Positions 1 to 13,094 of a stretch of 64,000 nucleotides of DNA are shown piece after piece. Position numbers and translations under genes: made by a program. The stretch comes from Niebla homalea. Its lineage: Eukaryota > Ascomycota > Lecanoromycetes > Lecanorales > Ramalinaceae. The number at the start of each line of letters is the position of its first letter. Within the stretch, counting starts at the first letter, position 1. Under the pieces are notes generated by a model. The model saw nothing but the letters and a program-made list of their open reading frames with translations, was not told the origin of the DNA and searched no databases. The DNA is taken from assembly GCA_019925105.1 (NCBI GenBank), contig JAHGAU010000019.1:248001-312000 (forward strand), in the 5' to 3' direction.

Positions 1-559
1 TATAAATATATTATAAACGCGAATTCAAACTTAATTCTACGTTAACTTAAAAAGGATTTATTAAATTTTTAAGTTCCTTAATATTGGACTTTATTAATAA
101 AAAGATAGAAATTTAACTTTAATATATAAACTTAAAATAAGAAATATAATTAATTTATAATTTTAACGTATAAATAATATTTTTAAAAAATTAATTCTTA
201 AAGTATATAAAAGAATAATAAGTTATTTATTTATTCTATAAATTTAAAAAGCGATTACGTTATATAATAATATAAGCGTTAAATAAAATTCCCTTTATAT
301 ATAATAAAATTATTACGTATATAAGTTATTTTGAATTTAATAATATAACCGCTTACTTTTTATAAAGGAAAAATAAGGAAAAAACTATTAAGAATAAGTC
401 TTTAAGGAAAGAATTTAAACCTTTTATAAGTCGGCCGTTAAATTAAAATTCTTTATAAGGTTAATAAATAGACCTTTCTAATATAACGTATTATTATTAT
501 TAAGTAAAAAGATATAAGAAATTAAACTATTTATTATTTAAAAAAGAATAGAAAACTAT

Positions 560-2570
560 TAGATCCGCTTTATATATAAAAAAAAAGAGCAGTTCAGGAA
601 ATATTAACCCCGCGATAAAAGCTCCGTTAAAACGCGGAAACTATAATTATTAATCTCGGAAAAAGTTATTATTAATAAAAATTAAATATTCCTTAATAAT
701 ATTAAGAAAAAGAATATAAAAATCTATTTTAATATAGGGGCAGAAATTAATATAATTAATTAAAACTTTATAATAAAGAAGGATTTATTTTATATTTAAA
801 ATATAGCCTTATTAAAGCTTATTTAAATAAATAATAATAATATATTCTATTATGGTATTTATTTATTAAAGCTTCGTATACGCGATAATTAAGGATAATT
901 AAGAATAATAAAGATTATTATATACGTAATAAATAAATAAAGCCCGCCGATAACCTTAAGGATACCAGGTTTAATTAATTTAAGAATTAAACTAAATTTT
1001 AAGGAAAAAAAGGTAACGCTTTAAAATTAATAAATAAACTTTTTAAATCGATAAGTTATATATATTTACGGTAATATTAAAAAAGTAATTACTAATATAT
1101 ACCTTAATAATTATAAACCCGTTATTTAAAAGTTAAATTAACCTAGGAGCGGTTAAAAGCTATACGGGCTATAACTTAACCATAAAGGGACTATTTTTAT
1201 TAACTGAATTATCTGAATATACGGACGTTTTTTTAAAAAAGAAGCCGGTAAGCTCCCCGCGTATATAGGATATAATTACGTAATCGAAACTATTGCCGAA
1301 CCGCTATACGGACCCTTATATAACCTATTTAACACGGAATTAACGGCTTTTTAAGTTTACTTAAATGAAATATTAATAAAGGGGTAAATACGGTATTCTA
1401 TTAATCTTACGGGTTTATTAATCCTCTTTATACTTAAGAAGGATAGGGGTTTATACCTTTACGTAGATTACAGGGGGCTAAATAAGGTAATAATTAAGAA
1501 TCATTATTTTTTACCCTTAATTAATGAAACTTTAAATTAATTCTACGGAATAAAAAGGTTTATAAAGCTTAATCTTAAGGATACTTATTACCGTATACGG
1601 ATTAAAGCGGATAATAAATAAAAGACTATATTCCGGACTTATTATAATTACTTTAAATATATAATTATACCGTTTAAGTTAATAAACGTACCGGTAACTT
1701 TTTAAGCCTATATTAATAAGTCGTTAACCGGTATTATTAATAAATTCTATATTATATACTTAAATAATATTTTAATTTTTTTACGTATTAAAAATAAATA
1801 TTTAACGTATATAAAATAGGTTTTAAAGCGGCTTTAAAAGTTTAAACTCTTTATAAATCTTAAGAAATATAAGTTTTTTATTATTAAAATAAAATTTTTA
1901 AAATTTATAATATTAATTATAAACGTAATAATAAATAAAAATAGGGTAAATATAATTATATTATAATTTAAGTTTAAGTCTTTTTATAACGTATAAATCT
2001 TCCTTAATTTTATTAACTTCTTTAAGCATTTTATTTATTATTACTCCGTAAAAACGGTTCCTTTAACGGAACTATTAAAAAGGAATATAAAGGATATAAA
2101 ATACGGCCCGTTTATATAGCCTTTAATAATAGAACGGGCGTTTAAAAAACTATATAAAATATTTTTTAATATCCTGATTTTATATTATTTTAATTTAAGT
2201 TTTTAAATTAAGGTTAAGATAAATACGTTTAACTTTAGCTTTATAAATATTCTATCTTAATTATATTAAAATAAATAATAATAATTTATCGTTTTTTAAT
2301 CCCGTAAAATAACGGACGTAGAACGTAATTATAAAATTTATAATTAGGAATTATTAGTAATTATTATAGCTTTTAAGTAATAACGTTATTACTTTAAGGG
2401 TAATTTCTATATAATTAAGGTATTAACCGATTATAATAACTTAAAAGGTTTTATAAGGGTTATTACTTTAAATAATAAGTAAATATAATAAATAATAAAG
2501 TTAGTTTTATTTAACTTTATTATTAAGTACCGATTGGGTATTTTTAACCCGGCGGATACGTTTAATTAAT
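560..2570 (+). pseudogene. gypsy pol remnant: protease, reverse transcriptase, RNase H
   Basis: Aspartic protease: near 728-757 the frame reads NIGAEINII, where a D-S/T-GA active site is expected (Asp now Asn). RT: a DYRGLNK block near 1463-1490, then KLNLKDTYYRIRIK, then an IPFKLINVPVTF block near 1665-1705 matching the gypsy MPFGLTNAPATF motif. The catalytic YLDD box is YLNN near 1756-1770. RNase H: SRKITDVERNYKIYN near 2300-2340, and the terminal YRLGIFNPAD motif near 2527-2560. These motifs come in the family's order and usual spacing, so the call does not rest on one match. Both catalytic Asp of the RT box are lost and many Trp/Gln codons are stops. A gag or zinc-knuckle portion probably lies before about 560 but is too eroded for me to define. 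Confidence 0.9.
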
Positions 2571-2849
2571 AACCTAATTACGTATTTATTAATATATTAA
2601 TATTAAAGTTATTATTTACGCTATAAAAAAAGCTGGCGATTATAAAGGGTTTAATTAACCTTATATTTTAAAAGATCTCAAAAATCTATAAATAAACCTT
2701 AATTAATTAAAATAAAATAATATAAAAATATAAAAATAACGTATATAAGCCGCTAATAATTATTCCCTTTTTAAAGGAAACAATTTAGAATTTAATAATT
2801 AATATTATTTAAAAAACGTACTTAAAATCGGTATATTATATGAAACGTA

Positions 2850-4420
2850 AGGACCTTTAAACTTTAAAGAGGGTAATATTACGGGTACGTAAACTATATA
2901 TATTTATAACGTAGCTAAGGAATAACTTAACTTTATTACTGGGATTATTAATTATAAATAATTTATTCTACGTATTATTATTTGAATTATAATAACGTAT
3001 AAAACAGTATATAATCTTAAGATTAAATTTATAATGGAACTTATTAAGGCGCTTTAAGTTAAAGATACCTTTATTTTAAACCATAAAAGTATTAAGCTTA
3101 TAAATAAAATACTTAAGAAAACCAGCGAATAAATATTTAATTTAACCGATTTTCTAAGATATAATAAGCGTTTATATATCCCTATTAAAAAAGCCGTATA
3201 AAAAGAGTTATTAAAACGATATTATAATAACCCCGCCTTAAGATACTTTAGAAGTAACCGTATTAAAGAAGTCCTTAATAAATTTTATATTTAAGAAAAT
3301 ATAAATATAGATATTAAATTATACGTTAATTTATATAATATTTATTAAAGAGTTAAAGCTTTTAAATATAAACCTTATAATAAACTAAGTAATTTTATTA
3401 ATATCGTTATATTTTTTTTAAGAAATCATTATAGATTTTATTATAAATTTATTATTTAATAAATAATAAGGTTACGTATATAATACGATCCTAATTATAA
3501 TTAATCATTTAATTAAGAAATTAAAATTACTTCCCGTAATTAAGAAAATTATTACTTTTAAGTTAATTAAATTTCTTTTTTAATATATATTTTAAGAATA
3601 TAGGGCTCTTAAAGGTATCGTAACCAATTAAGGCTTAATTTTTACGAATTCTTATTAATTTAAAATATATAATGTAATATATACGTTTTATAGATTAAGT
3701 ATTTTTTCTATCCTTAAACGGATAATTAAATAGAATAACAGAATTAAACTTTTAAATATTATTTTAAGACGTATTATTATAAGAACCAGGACGATTAAAC
3801 TTTAATATTAAAGATTATAAATTTTATTTATTTTATAAATAATAATATTATAATTAATAAGTCCTTATCGGAAGCCTTAATAAGGTATTTCTTAACATTT
3901 TAAAAGCGGGTTAATAATGAATTAAATAAAATAAAAGTCCCAGTTATAATTAAAAGAATTAAGGAGCTATTAACGGTTTAAAATAATATAATAAAGTATT
4001 AATAACGTATTAAGGAAGCGGAGATAAAGTCTTATAACCGTAAATATAAGGCTTAAAAGTATAAAATTAAAAATATAATTATATTATCTACAAAAAATAT
4101 TAAATAAAAACGATTAAATAAAAAACTCTTATATAAATTTATTAGCCCGTTTACGGTTCTTAAGTTAATCGGATATTAAGCGTATCACTTAGCTTTATTA
4201 CTTATTTATAGGATATATAATATATTTTACGTATTCTTATTTAAACTATATAAAAAGTAATTTAAGGTTGAAAATAATTATTTATTACCGGATCTTATTA
4301 ATAATAAATTAAAATAAGAAATCGAAAGATTACTTAACCGTAATAAAATTAATAAGGAATTATATTATAAGATTAAATAAATTTTTTTTTTAATTATTTA
4401 TAATAAATAAATTTTAATAA
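2850..4420 (+). pseudogene. gypsy pol remnant: integrase and chromodomain
   Basis: Integrase joins the cDNA copy to chromosomal DNA. Near 3150-3370 the frame resembles the HHCC zinc-binding domain (YNKRLYIPIKKAV, then LKRYYNNPALRYF), with His and Cys largely turned to Tyr. Near 3400-3690 the catalytic core reads NFIIDFPLSK, IIINHLTKKLKLLP and GIVTN-GLIFTN, matching D-F-I-x-x-L-P, D-R-L-T-K and S-D-R-G-x-x-F-T of gypsy integrases with Asp replaced by Asn. Near 4280-4375 LKxEIERLLNRNKINKELYYKIK fits the start of a chromodomain, which in chromoviruses directs insertion to heterochromatin. All catalytic Asp seen are altered, so this is a fossil. Confidence 0.86.
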
Positions 4421-6084
4421 AGAATTTAAAGTATATAAAGGAGCTATAAAGTATATTTAATAAAAAGTATAAATAATTACGGTATAAAATATAAAATATA
4501 TAGCTTAAATATAAAATATTTAATTTCATTATAAGGATAAGCCTTAATATAAGTATAAAAATATTATTATTTATATACGTATATTAAATATTATTAACTC
4601 GTAATCCTTTAAACTTATTATCTTTTATATTCCCTTATTATAATTTACTTATTACCTATTTAAACCCTATATAAGAATTAATACTTAAATTTATAATCTC
4701 TTTATAGTAAAAACGTACCTTAATTAATTAAATAGCTTATAATGTTATATAACGTAGAATAAGTATACTTAAGAAATTATTGTTTTATGAAACGGCTTAT
4801 AATTAAAAACTTATCGGTACTTTTAAATATAAACGCTTATAACCCGTTAAGGGGCCGTAAAGGGTCCAACGTAATATAGGGAAATCGGGCTATAATAAGC
4901 TTACCGGAAGAATAACGGAAAATATTAAAGAAAACTTAAAATTAATTAATAAACGTAAAGTTTATATAATAAGTATTAAAGACGGATAAAATATTAATAA
5001 AGTAAAAGTACGTTATACGGGCGACCCACCGGCGTTTATAGCGGATAAATTACGTTTAAAGAAAAGATTCTTATATATTAATCGTTTAAACTTTATATTA
5101 AGATCTAAAAATTAAAATAAATTAAACCCGAACTATAATATAATTAATAACGTATAGGCCGCGATAAGGGTACGCTTACGATAAAGCGACTTAAGTTAAT
5201 TAATTATTTAAATATAAAAGCTATATAATTAATATTATTAATTATATTACGTTTATATTTAATTAATATTAATATTTTAATAATATTTTATTAAAAAAGC
5301 TTTAATTTTATAACGATTAAGAAACGTAAAAACTTTATATAATATTTAATAAAGTTTATTTATATATTTTTATATTATTTTTTATCTTTTTTAAGTATTA
5401 AAATAAGTTAATAGCGGTATAGAAATATATGATTTATTTAAGTATTTAACTTAAATAAGATTTAAATATACGTTTAACTTACGTAATAGTTATATCGCGT
5501 AAAAATAATAAGGTTAAAGGCATATAATCTTATATAACGCTTTTTTAATTAAATAACGGAAATACTTTATTAATCTTAACCCTTTTTTATCGACCTTAAT
5601 ATTATATAACTTATATAAGGGCTTATAAAGGTAATAAGTATATTATAAATAATACTTTTTATTAAGCGTTATTTATACGGTACGAGTAAACCTCATAAAT
5701 AATTTATTTAATAATTATAAGGGTAACTTAACCGGAAGCTAAGCAGATTAAAAGAAATTATTAATAAATAATTCTAATATAATTATACGATTAAAAACGA
5801 GTCGGTTACGACTTAAATATTATTATATAGTAAAAAGAATAAAATACGCGTTTAATAAAGTATATATATTATTATAAGTTTAAAGTATTTTTATTTATAA
5901 ATATAAAAACTTTTACCGGGTAATATTAATACTATTAACGTTAAGAGTCAAGCGAGTACGCTATATACCCGTACCGTAAGGTTTATAAATTCTTTTCCTT
6001 TTTTTTTTATTGGGTTTTTTAAAGGTTTTTAATAAGTTATTTTAAAATTATAATTAAAAGCTATAGCTTTAAGGATAAAGCATT
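4421..6084 (+). other. gypsy internal region of unknown content between chromodomain and purine tract
   Basis: About 1.65 kb lies between the chromodomain and the 3' polypurine tract, where chromoviruses normally have little sequence. I find no frame with recognisable domain motifs and no inner target duplication that would reveal another insertion. It may hold an extra ORF, a long 3' untranslated region, or an older insertion now unreadable. Composition is RIP-like throughout. Confidence 0.45.
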
Positions 6085-6095
6085 AAGGAAAAAAA
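6085..6095 (+). promoter_or_regulatory. Polypurine tract of the gypsy element
   Basis: An AAGGAAAAAAA run lies 3 bp before the 3' LTR. This is the standard position of the plus-strand primer of LTR retrotransposons, and it supports the placed LTR start. Confidence 0.7.
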
Positions 6096-6098
6096 TAT

Positions 6099-6309
6099 TA
6101 TTATAGTAAGAAATAATATAAAGGTTAATGCTTACCTCGTAACCCTAACGTAACTGGGCCATAGGAATACTTAATACCTGTCCTTCCCACTTTTCCTTTT
6201 ATTTCTTCAGCAATTAATCTACTTACCAAATATACCATTTGTTAAGGCTATATACACATTTCACATTACCATACTACCTTCAAGCTTTAGGTATATGTCT
6301 GGCTTAATA
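6099..6309 (+). repeat. 3' LTR of gypsy element (211 bp)
   Basis: This stretch aligns end to end, at the same length, with the solo LTR at 47278-47488. The ends were TGTTA...TAACA and are now TATTA...TAATA by C-to-T and G-to-A changes. The interior from 6125 to 6300 is less mutated than the rest of the element. It is followed by GGTAC, the right-hand 5-bp target duplication in LINE A. Confidence 0.88.
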
Positions 6310-6978
6310 GGTACGGTATTAATAATGAAGAATATAAACGGAGGAAAAGGGCGGGAAAACTATAATAAAAATATTATTAAGGATATATAAAAAGGAAATA
6401 AAATTAATAAAAAAAATAAAACCTTAAAGGACCAAAAATAAAAAAAGGAAATAATATATCGTTTAATAAATAAAGGCGAAAAAACAATAAAGGAAATAAT
6501 AAAAACTTTAAAAGAACTTTTTACGGTAAAGTAAAAGGATATTATATTAAAGACTTAACCGATATTATAGATTAAATTAAAAAACATAAAGTACTTTTAT
6601 ATAAAATAAAAAATAAAACTAAAAGAAACGGAACGTTTACGGGGCTTTTAAGGGGCGGGAGTAAAAGCGTTAATAAAAAATAAAAGCGGCGGTTTAAAAT
6701 TAAAGGTATAAAACGAGGGTATAAAGGCGGTAACCCCTTAAATGTAAGAAAGCTGGGCGATAAAGGTAATAAAGGGGGTATTTACGGTAAAGAATAAAAA
6801 AATAACGGAAAAAAGGTTAGCCGTATTAAAAAAAGCAAGGATAATAACGGTCCGCTTATTTAATAATAAGGAGAAAAACGCGGTTATAGAAATAAATCCG
6901 TTATAATTAATAAAAACTTTTAAAATCATAACGGAATTATTAATAAAATAAATTATCGCGGTATATAAATAATAAAGT
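6310..6978 (+). pseudogene. LINE A ORF1 remnant, first segment
   Basis: Homologous to 40536-41177 of LINE M (part of ORF1, the nucleic-acid-binding protein of the LINE). It is Lys- and Glu-rich when read in frame, with many stops. The segment ends at LINE B, with target copy aaataataaagt at 6967-6978. An antisense open stretch at 6738-6929 is a shadow of this segment and is not a gene. Confidence 0.8.
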
Positions 6979-7149
6979 GATTGATTGATTGATTTATACT
7001 ACGGATCTAGCTAAGTTAATTCCGGCGTTCCTTAATACGCGGCCTTTTAACCTTATTAATAACCATAAAAACCTGATATTTATAACGTTAAAGTAAAAAC
7101 CGGCGTTTACCAGGCCTTTACCCTTTATCCTTTAAAGTAAAGGATATTA

Positions 7150-10100
7150 ATAACCGTTTAGAGAATAATAATTTATTTATAGACTTTTTATATTTTAACT
7201 CCTTTAAGAAAATCCATAATATTACGATTATATCCTTATAAGGGTTACTTTTAAGTTTATTATTCTTTTACTCCTTTATACGTTTATATTGCTTTAACTT
7301 TACGTAACGCCTTTAAATATCCTTATTAATATTTACGTACTTAATATATACCCCTTTTATATTATTATTATTATTAACTTTTTTAAAAACTTTTAATAAA
7401 CGTCTATTATTATATCCTTACGGCTATAAAAAATGTATTCCGGTTCATATAATTAACGTAATTAATTTCCGTTTCTTTTTTTCTTCCTTAATTAATAATA
7501 AGTTTTTTCCGTAAAATCTTTAATAATTTTATTCATTTTTATAATAAGGTTAAACTATAATAATAATCCAATAAATATTATAAATTTAACAATTACTTAA
7601 ATACTTCGCTTTATAAATAATATTTAACGGTAATTATAAGTATTAATTTTTACGATAAATTTTAATTTAATTTCTATAAATAAAAAATAAAAAATAAAAA
7701 CGTATACGGCATTTTACTTTCTTTATTTATATTTATATTTAACGTTTATCCGATTTTTAATATATATAATAAATAAGAAGTAAATTAAACCGTCCTTACC
7801 CGTTTAAAGTTAAATCGTTAATATATTATTATTTTTCTTTATAATATTATAATAACGGAAATACTTATTAATAATCTTTTTATTATTAAAAATTAAATAA
7901 TAATAATTTTAAAATATAAAGTCTTTATACCTCCGTTAACGCTTAATTTATTTTATTATAATTTATAAAGTAATTATTATAGTTTTCGCTCTTTAAATCC
8001 TTTTAATTTTAATCTTTTTTACGTTTAATGGGAGTTTATATATGTTTAAATTAACCTTTAAGATACCGGTAAAATTAACTTTTTTTTAGTTTATTCTTAT
8101 TTTATTTTAATAAAAAAAGATAAATATTTTTATTTTATTTTTTTTAATTTAAAGCTTATTAAGATTTTAACGGATCCGCCCGTTTTTTATTATCGTAATT
8201 AAATATATATATTTCTTTAATTTTATTTAAGCGATTATTTAATTTAATAAAATTTTAATTAATAATATAAAAACTTTAAACTTTAATACTGAAATAAAAA
8301 TTATTTTATAAATATTATAAATTATTTTTAAATACCGGTTCTGGACTTTTTATAATATTTAAAAAAGCTCCTTTTTATATCTTAAAATACCCTTAAATAT
8401 ATATTAAATAATTATAATATATATTATAATTAATTTTATTACAATTTAATAAACGGTCCGGGCCTTTTATAACGTAACTTTTTATATTAATATAATGAGG
8501 TAAATAAAGTCCCTTTTTTATAAAGTTATCTTCTTTTAAATTTTTTTTTTATATAATCCTTTTAATTAAGTTTTTTATTTACTTAAAGGTTGAGGACTTT
8601 AATATTAATATCCGGTTTTATTACGATTTTATTTAAGTTTATTATAATTATTATATCGTATAGTTTTAAATTCTTAATTATATAAATAAATTTATATTTA
8701 TATAATATAAATTAAGCCCCGTAAATTCTTATTTATTAAAGATAGATTTTATAAGTTTATTTTAATTTTAAATAGCTTATATATATAAAAATATTATAAA
8801 TTAAAAGGTAAATATTATTAATAAAGTTTTTAACTTAGATTTTCTATTTTAACTTAATAAACTCTTTAATTAATAAATTATTAAAAAATAAAAATAATAT
8901 AAAAGAAATAAATAATTTTTAAGGAATTTTTATTATAATAGGCTTTATTAAGCTTGTTTTTTATTTTAGGTTAATTAACGTAACTTAATTACTTAAGAAA
9001 TTATTTATTTATTTAATTAAGAAAAATATTGTTTTTTTTCCCCTTAAGTTATATAATAACCTTTAATAATTTATTTTATTAAAAATATTTATAATATTAA
9101 AAGAAAAAAGACTTATAATATATTTTTTCCTGTAATCTTATACCGTATATATACCGTTAATTAATCCTTTAAGGGTTATTTTTATTAACCGATTTCTTTT
9201 TATTTTTATTTATTAATCGGGGAGAAGTCCGTAATTCTTCATATAATTATTAAGAAAATCTTTATTATTACCGTTTTTAAAACCTTCCTTAACGTATAAA
9301 AAAGTATAATAAATTTATAAAACTTTACCTTAAAAAAATCCGGTTTAATAAACTTCTTAAGGATAATTATTTTTATTTCTTTAAACTTACGTAAATAATA
9401 ATTAATATTAAAATATACTTAAAAGAAATAAATAAAGACCTTTTTAAATAATAATATTATTATTAATAAGAATTTATTAAAAATCTTATTTAATCCCGGG
9501 GCTTTATTTTTTTTTAATTTATTAATTATTTTAATTATTATATTTTATATTATTATCTTATTTATTAATACGGGATTAAGGTATATAGTATTATTAATAT
9601 TATTTAAGTTAACTTTTAACGGAAAAGGAAAAAATATTCCTTTAAGGCCCTTAATTTTACTGTTAAAAATATTAATTAATATATTATTGATCTCTTAAAA
9701 AATAAGAATTTAAAAATAAACTTTAATTTCTTATTTTATTCTTTATTATATTTCATTAACTTTTAAATATTATAAGATAAAATCGTTAAATTATATATTA
9801 TAAATTAAAAGTATATTTACTTAACCTTTTTAATAATCCTTTCTTTTTCCTTTTAAGTAACCTTTAATTAATTAAGTAGTTTTTAATTTTTATATTTAAA
9901 AACTTATTTTATTATTTTTTTCGCTTTTATAATTACGGTTATATATTTTTTATTTTAATAAATTTTAACTCTTTAAAAAAACTTTATTATTAAGATTATT
10001 TTATTAATTATTTTATTTAATATTTTTATTATTTACTTTATAAAAAGGTTAATCTGGTTTTTATTATTTAATTAAAGGAGGTCCGTAAATTATATTATTA

Positions 10101-10950
10101 TTCCCTCCGCTTTTATATAAACCTTTATTATTTTAACCGTTTTTTACGTTTTCCTTATTAATAATAATAAAATTATATTAAAGGTTTAATTTAAAGTTAT
10201 TTATATTAATATATAATTTAAGTTATATTTTAAGTTTTTTCGTAACTTATATATTATAATTGCGTTAATAACTTTTTCCGTATTAAAGGTTAAATTAATT
10301 ATTATTTGAAATTTATAACTCTTTTATATAATAATTTCTTATAATATTAATAATAAGAAATTAATTTAAGTAATAATTATTAATAAATTATCCAATTTAA
10401 AATAATTTATTATACGCTTTTCTTTATTTTATATATAGTAATATAAATTAAAGTTTTTAAGTAATATATATTCGTTTAAAAGAATTAAAAAAATTTTAAG
10501 TAACGGTATTATAAATAATTTTTTTTTATTAATTAATAACGGATTATACGTATTATAAATATTAAGATTGCCCTTTAAGTCTTAATTTTTTTTTTTTTTT
10601 ATAATATGGAATATATAAAGGTTTTTACCGTAATAAGTAATATCTTAATTATTTACGTTAAGCCGTTTATTTATAAAGAAATATATTTTAATGATTTTAT
10701 CCCGTTTAAAGGTTAAGTAAAACCTTTTCCTTAAGTTAATAAATAAATATATATACGGATTATACAGTAATTTTTACATTATTATAATATTAACGTTTTT
10801 AATTTCTTTAAATTTAAATTTAAATATTAATATTATTATTTTAATTCTTTTATTACAAACGTTATATTATATTATTCTTAATAACGTTAATATATTATAT
10901 ATTAATTTTTATAAAAATTTTTTATTTATATCCGTTTAAGTTACGGATTT
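7150..10950 (-). pseudogene. LINE B ORF2 remnant: APE-type endonuclease and reverse transcriptase
   Basis: Read on the complementary strand. An endonuclease motif KNFNLYYYI lies near 10430-10480, where the family has G-D-F-N-L-H-H. The RT block IP-G (family GIPQGSPLSP) lies near 8908-8947. The C-terminal block seen almost intact in element D (13279-13461) matches about 7150-7340 here. ORF2 of such LINEs makes the nick at the target and copies the RNA into the nick. The active-site Asp residues I can place are Asn, and stops are frequent. The N-terminal limit is approximate. Confidence 0.82.
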
Positions 10951-10989
10951 TTTATTAAAATTAAACGTTTTTTAACTTAATACCTTCCC

Positions 10990-12880
10990 GGTTATTATTA
11001 AAGACGTAAAACGGCTAGTCTTTAAGGTTGGGATTATAAAAAACTTGCTTTTTTTAATTTTATTTATTACCGTTATTTACCTTTTATTATTTAATTAATT
11101 AAGTTCGCGTTTTAAGGTTACCTTTAATTAATCCGTTAAATTAATTCCGTACGTATTATACCGTTAGATTTTTATAGTTATCCGGGTTTCTTTACGTTTA
11201 ATTTCTTTAATTTTTATTATATATTTAAAATCTTATATTAAGTATTTTTCTTTATTATATATAATATATTTAAATACGTTTTTTATAAGTTTTTTAATTA
11301 TTAACTTTATATACTTATAAGTATTATAACCCTTAATATAAACCGTATATTTTATAATATTAAAATATTTCATAATAATATATTTATAATTTTAATATTT
11401 AAAATATTAATAAATATCCGCGGTTTTATTTTATAATTAAATTATTTTAAGCGATTTTTTTAATAATTTTTTTAATTTAAATATCGTTATATATCTTTAT
11501 TAACGTTATACTTAATATAACAGTAAAATACCTTTTTATACGTCTTAAGGAATTAAGTTTCTTTATTACCGGAGGAAGCTTATAATTAATGATTTTAAGC
11601 TTTAAGTAAAAAATTATATTCTCTTTTTTTATACTTTTTAATATAACCTCTTTTTTAGTTTCTATAAAATGTAATAGGTATATTTTATTTATTATAATCA
11701 TAAATAATTATTTTAAAACCTTAATTAATTTATATTTTTCCTTATTAATTTTGATTGATTGATTGATTTATACTACGGATCTAGCTAAGCTAATTCCGGC
11801 GTTCCCTAATACTCGGCCATTTGGCCTCCCTATTAATTTAAGCCTTAAATTTCTTTAAGTTTTCTTTTACCTTTAATAATATTATATTAAGAAAAATATT
11901 TTTACTTTATAATTTATGTACTATAATAATTTATTTTATTAATAATTCCGTTATTATTTTAAAAGTTTTTATTAATTATAATAAGTTTATTTTTATAATT
12001 ATGTTTTTCTCTTTATTATTAAATAAGTAAATTATTATTATTTTTATTTTCTTTAATACGATTATTTTCTTTTCCGTTATTTTTTTATTCTTTATCGTAA
12101 GTACCCTTTTTATTATTTTTATCGTTTAATTTTCTTTTACTTAAAAGGCTACCGTTTTTATATTTTCATTTTATACCTTTAACTTTAAACTGTTATTTTT
12201 ACTTTTTATTAATATTTTCGCTTCCGCCCTTTAAAAGCCCCGTAAACGTTCCGTTTCTTTTAATTTTAATTTTATTTTTATATAAAAGTTTTTTATACTT
12301 TTTAATTTAATTTATAGTATTAATTAAGTTTTTAACGTAATATCCTTTTATTTTACCCTAAAAAATCCTTTTAAAGCTTTTATTATTTTTTTATCGTTTT
12401 TTTATTTTTATTTATCGGATAACGTATTATCTCCGTTTTTTATTTTTAATCTTTTAAGGTTTTATTTTCCTTATTAACTTTATTTCCTTTTTATATATCC
12501 TTAATAGTATTTTTACCGCAATCTTTCCGCCTTTTCCTTCCGTTCATATTTTTTATTATTAATATTATATTAATTTTCTTACCTTTTTATTTATTTATTA
12601 TTTCCGTATTATTATTATACGTTTTATATACTTTAATATGCGTATTTTATTAACCTTAATTTTTTTATTTATTTTAAGTGTTATTTAGCTTATTATTATT
12701 ATATTACTTATATACGTCGTTACCGTTTCTATTAATATAGGTTATTTACCCGTTTATTATTTTATTTTTAACCATTACGTTACTTCTATTTATCGTACTT
12801 AATGTACTTCCCTCACTGTTATTAAAGCTATGCATATACGTATCGTTTTGGACCTCTGGGGTCCCTTTATTCGTCGCCAT
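10990..12880 (-). pseudogene. LINE B ORF1 remnant, gag-like, begins MATNKGT
   Basis: The start ATG is at 12880 on the minus strand. The first codons read MATNKGTPEVQNDTY, the shared start of ORF1 in LINEs E, I, M and N; F and H begin MATNN. An open fragment of 74 codons at 11477-11701 is a surviving part of this ORF (INKIYLLHFIETKKE...) and has clear counterparts in F, H and M. CCHC-like knuckles expected near 11250-11430 have become YxxY-type by Cys-to-Tyr change. The frame is interrupted by the 79-bp LINE tail at 11752-11830. Confidence 0.82.
11752..11830 (-). mobile_element. 79-bp 5'-truncated LINE tail, inserted in LINE B
   Basis: It contains only the 3'-terminal LINE block and (TGAT)n tail. 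It is flanked by tattaattt at 11743-11751 and 11831-11839. LINE E at 16820 has the uninterrupted site (ttattaatttaag), so the empty site is visible in the same window. The sequence resembles the CTCGGCCATTT subfamily. It is a very short end-product of target-primed reverse transcription. Confidence 0.93.
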
Positions 12881-12884
12881 TTTT

Positions 12885-13094
12885 AAATTATAAAGTAAAA
12901 ATATTTTCTTTAATATAATGTCATTAAAGGTAAAAGAAAACTTAAAAAAGTTTAAAGCTTAAATTAATAAAAAAAAATATAAGTTTATTAAGGTTTTAAA
13001 ATAATTATTTATTATTATAATAAATAAGATATATTTATTACGTTTCATAAAAATTAAAAATAAAATTATATTAAAAAATATAAAAAAAGAGAAT
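12885..13094 (+). pseudogene. LINE A ORF1 remnant, second segment
   Basis: Continues LINE A after the LINE B insertion and matches M from about 41186 to 41400. It ends at the 13-bp target copy of element D. Confidence 0.82.

Larger units (their letters stand above)
1..6309 (+). mobile_element. Ty3/gypsy chromovirus-like LTR retrotransposon, RIP-degraded, 5' end outside window
   Basis: The pol order protease, reverse transcriptase, RNase H, integrase, chromodomain can be read on the + strand through many stop codons. This order is that of Ty3/gypsy elements, and the chromodomain points to chromoviruses. A purine tract at 6085-6095 and a 211-bp 3' LTR at 6099-6309 close the element. The base after the LTR starts GGTAC, which continues directly into LINE A sequence; intact LINE M has ctGGTACGG at the same place. 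The element therefore inserted in LINE A and GGTAC is the right copy of a 5-bp target duplication; the left copy is off-window. Stop codons sit where Trp or Gln is expected, and Asp is replaced by Asn, as RIP predicts. It cannot encode functional proteins. Confidence 0.92.
6979..12884 (-). mobile_element. LINE B, full-length, inserted in LINE A
   Basis: The 3' tail (TGAT)n lies at 6979 and the ORF1 ATG on the complementary strand at 12880. It is flanked by aaataataaagt (6967-6978) and aaattataaagt (12885-12896), a 12-bp target duplication with one difference. LINE M has aactataaagt at the matching place. Without the 79-bp insertion at 11752 it is about 5.8 kb. ORF2 with endonuclease and reverse transcriptase occupies roughly 7150-10950 and ORF1 roughly 10990-12880. 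It is heavily RIP-mutated except for the last 100 bp near the ORF1 start. Confidence 0.92.
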
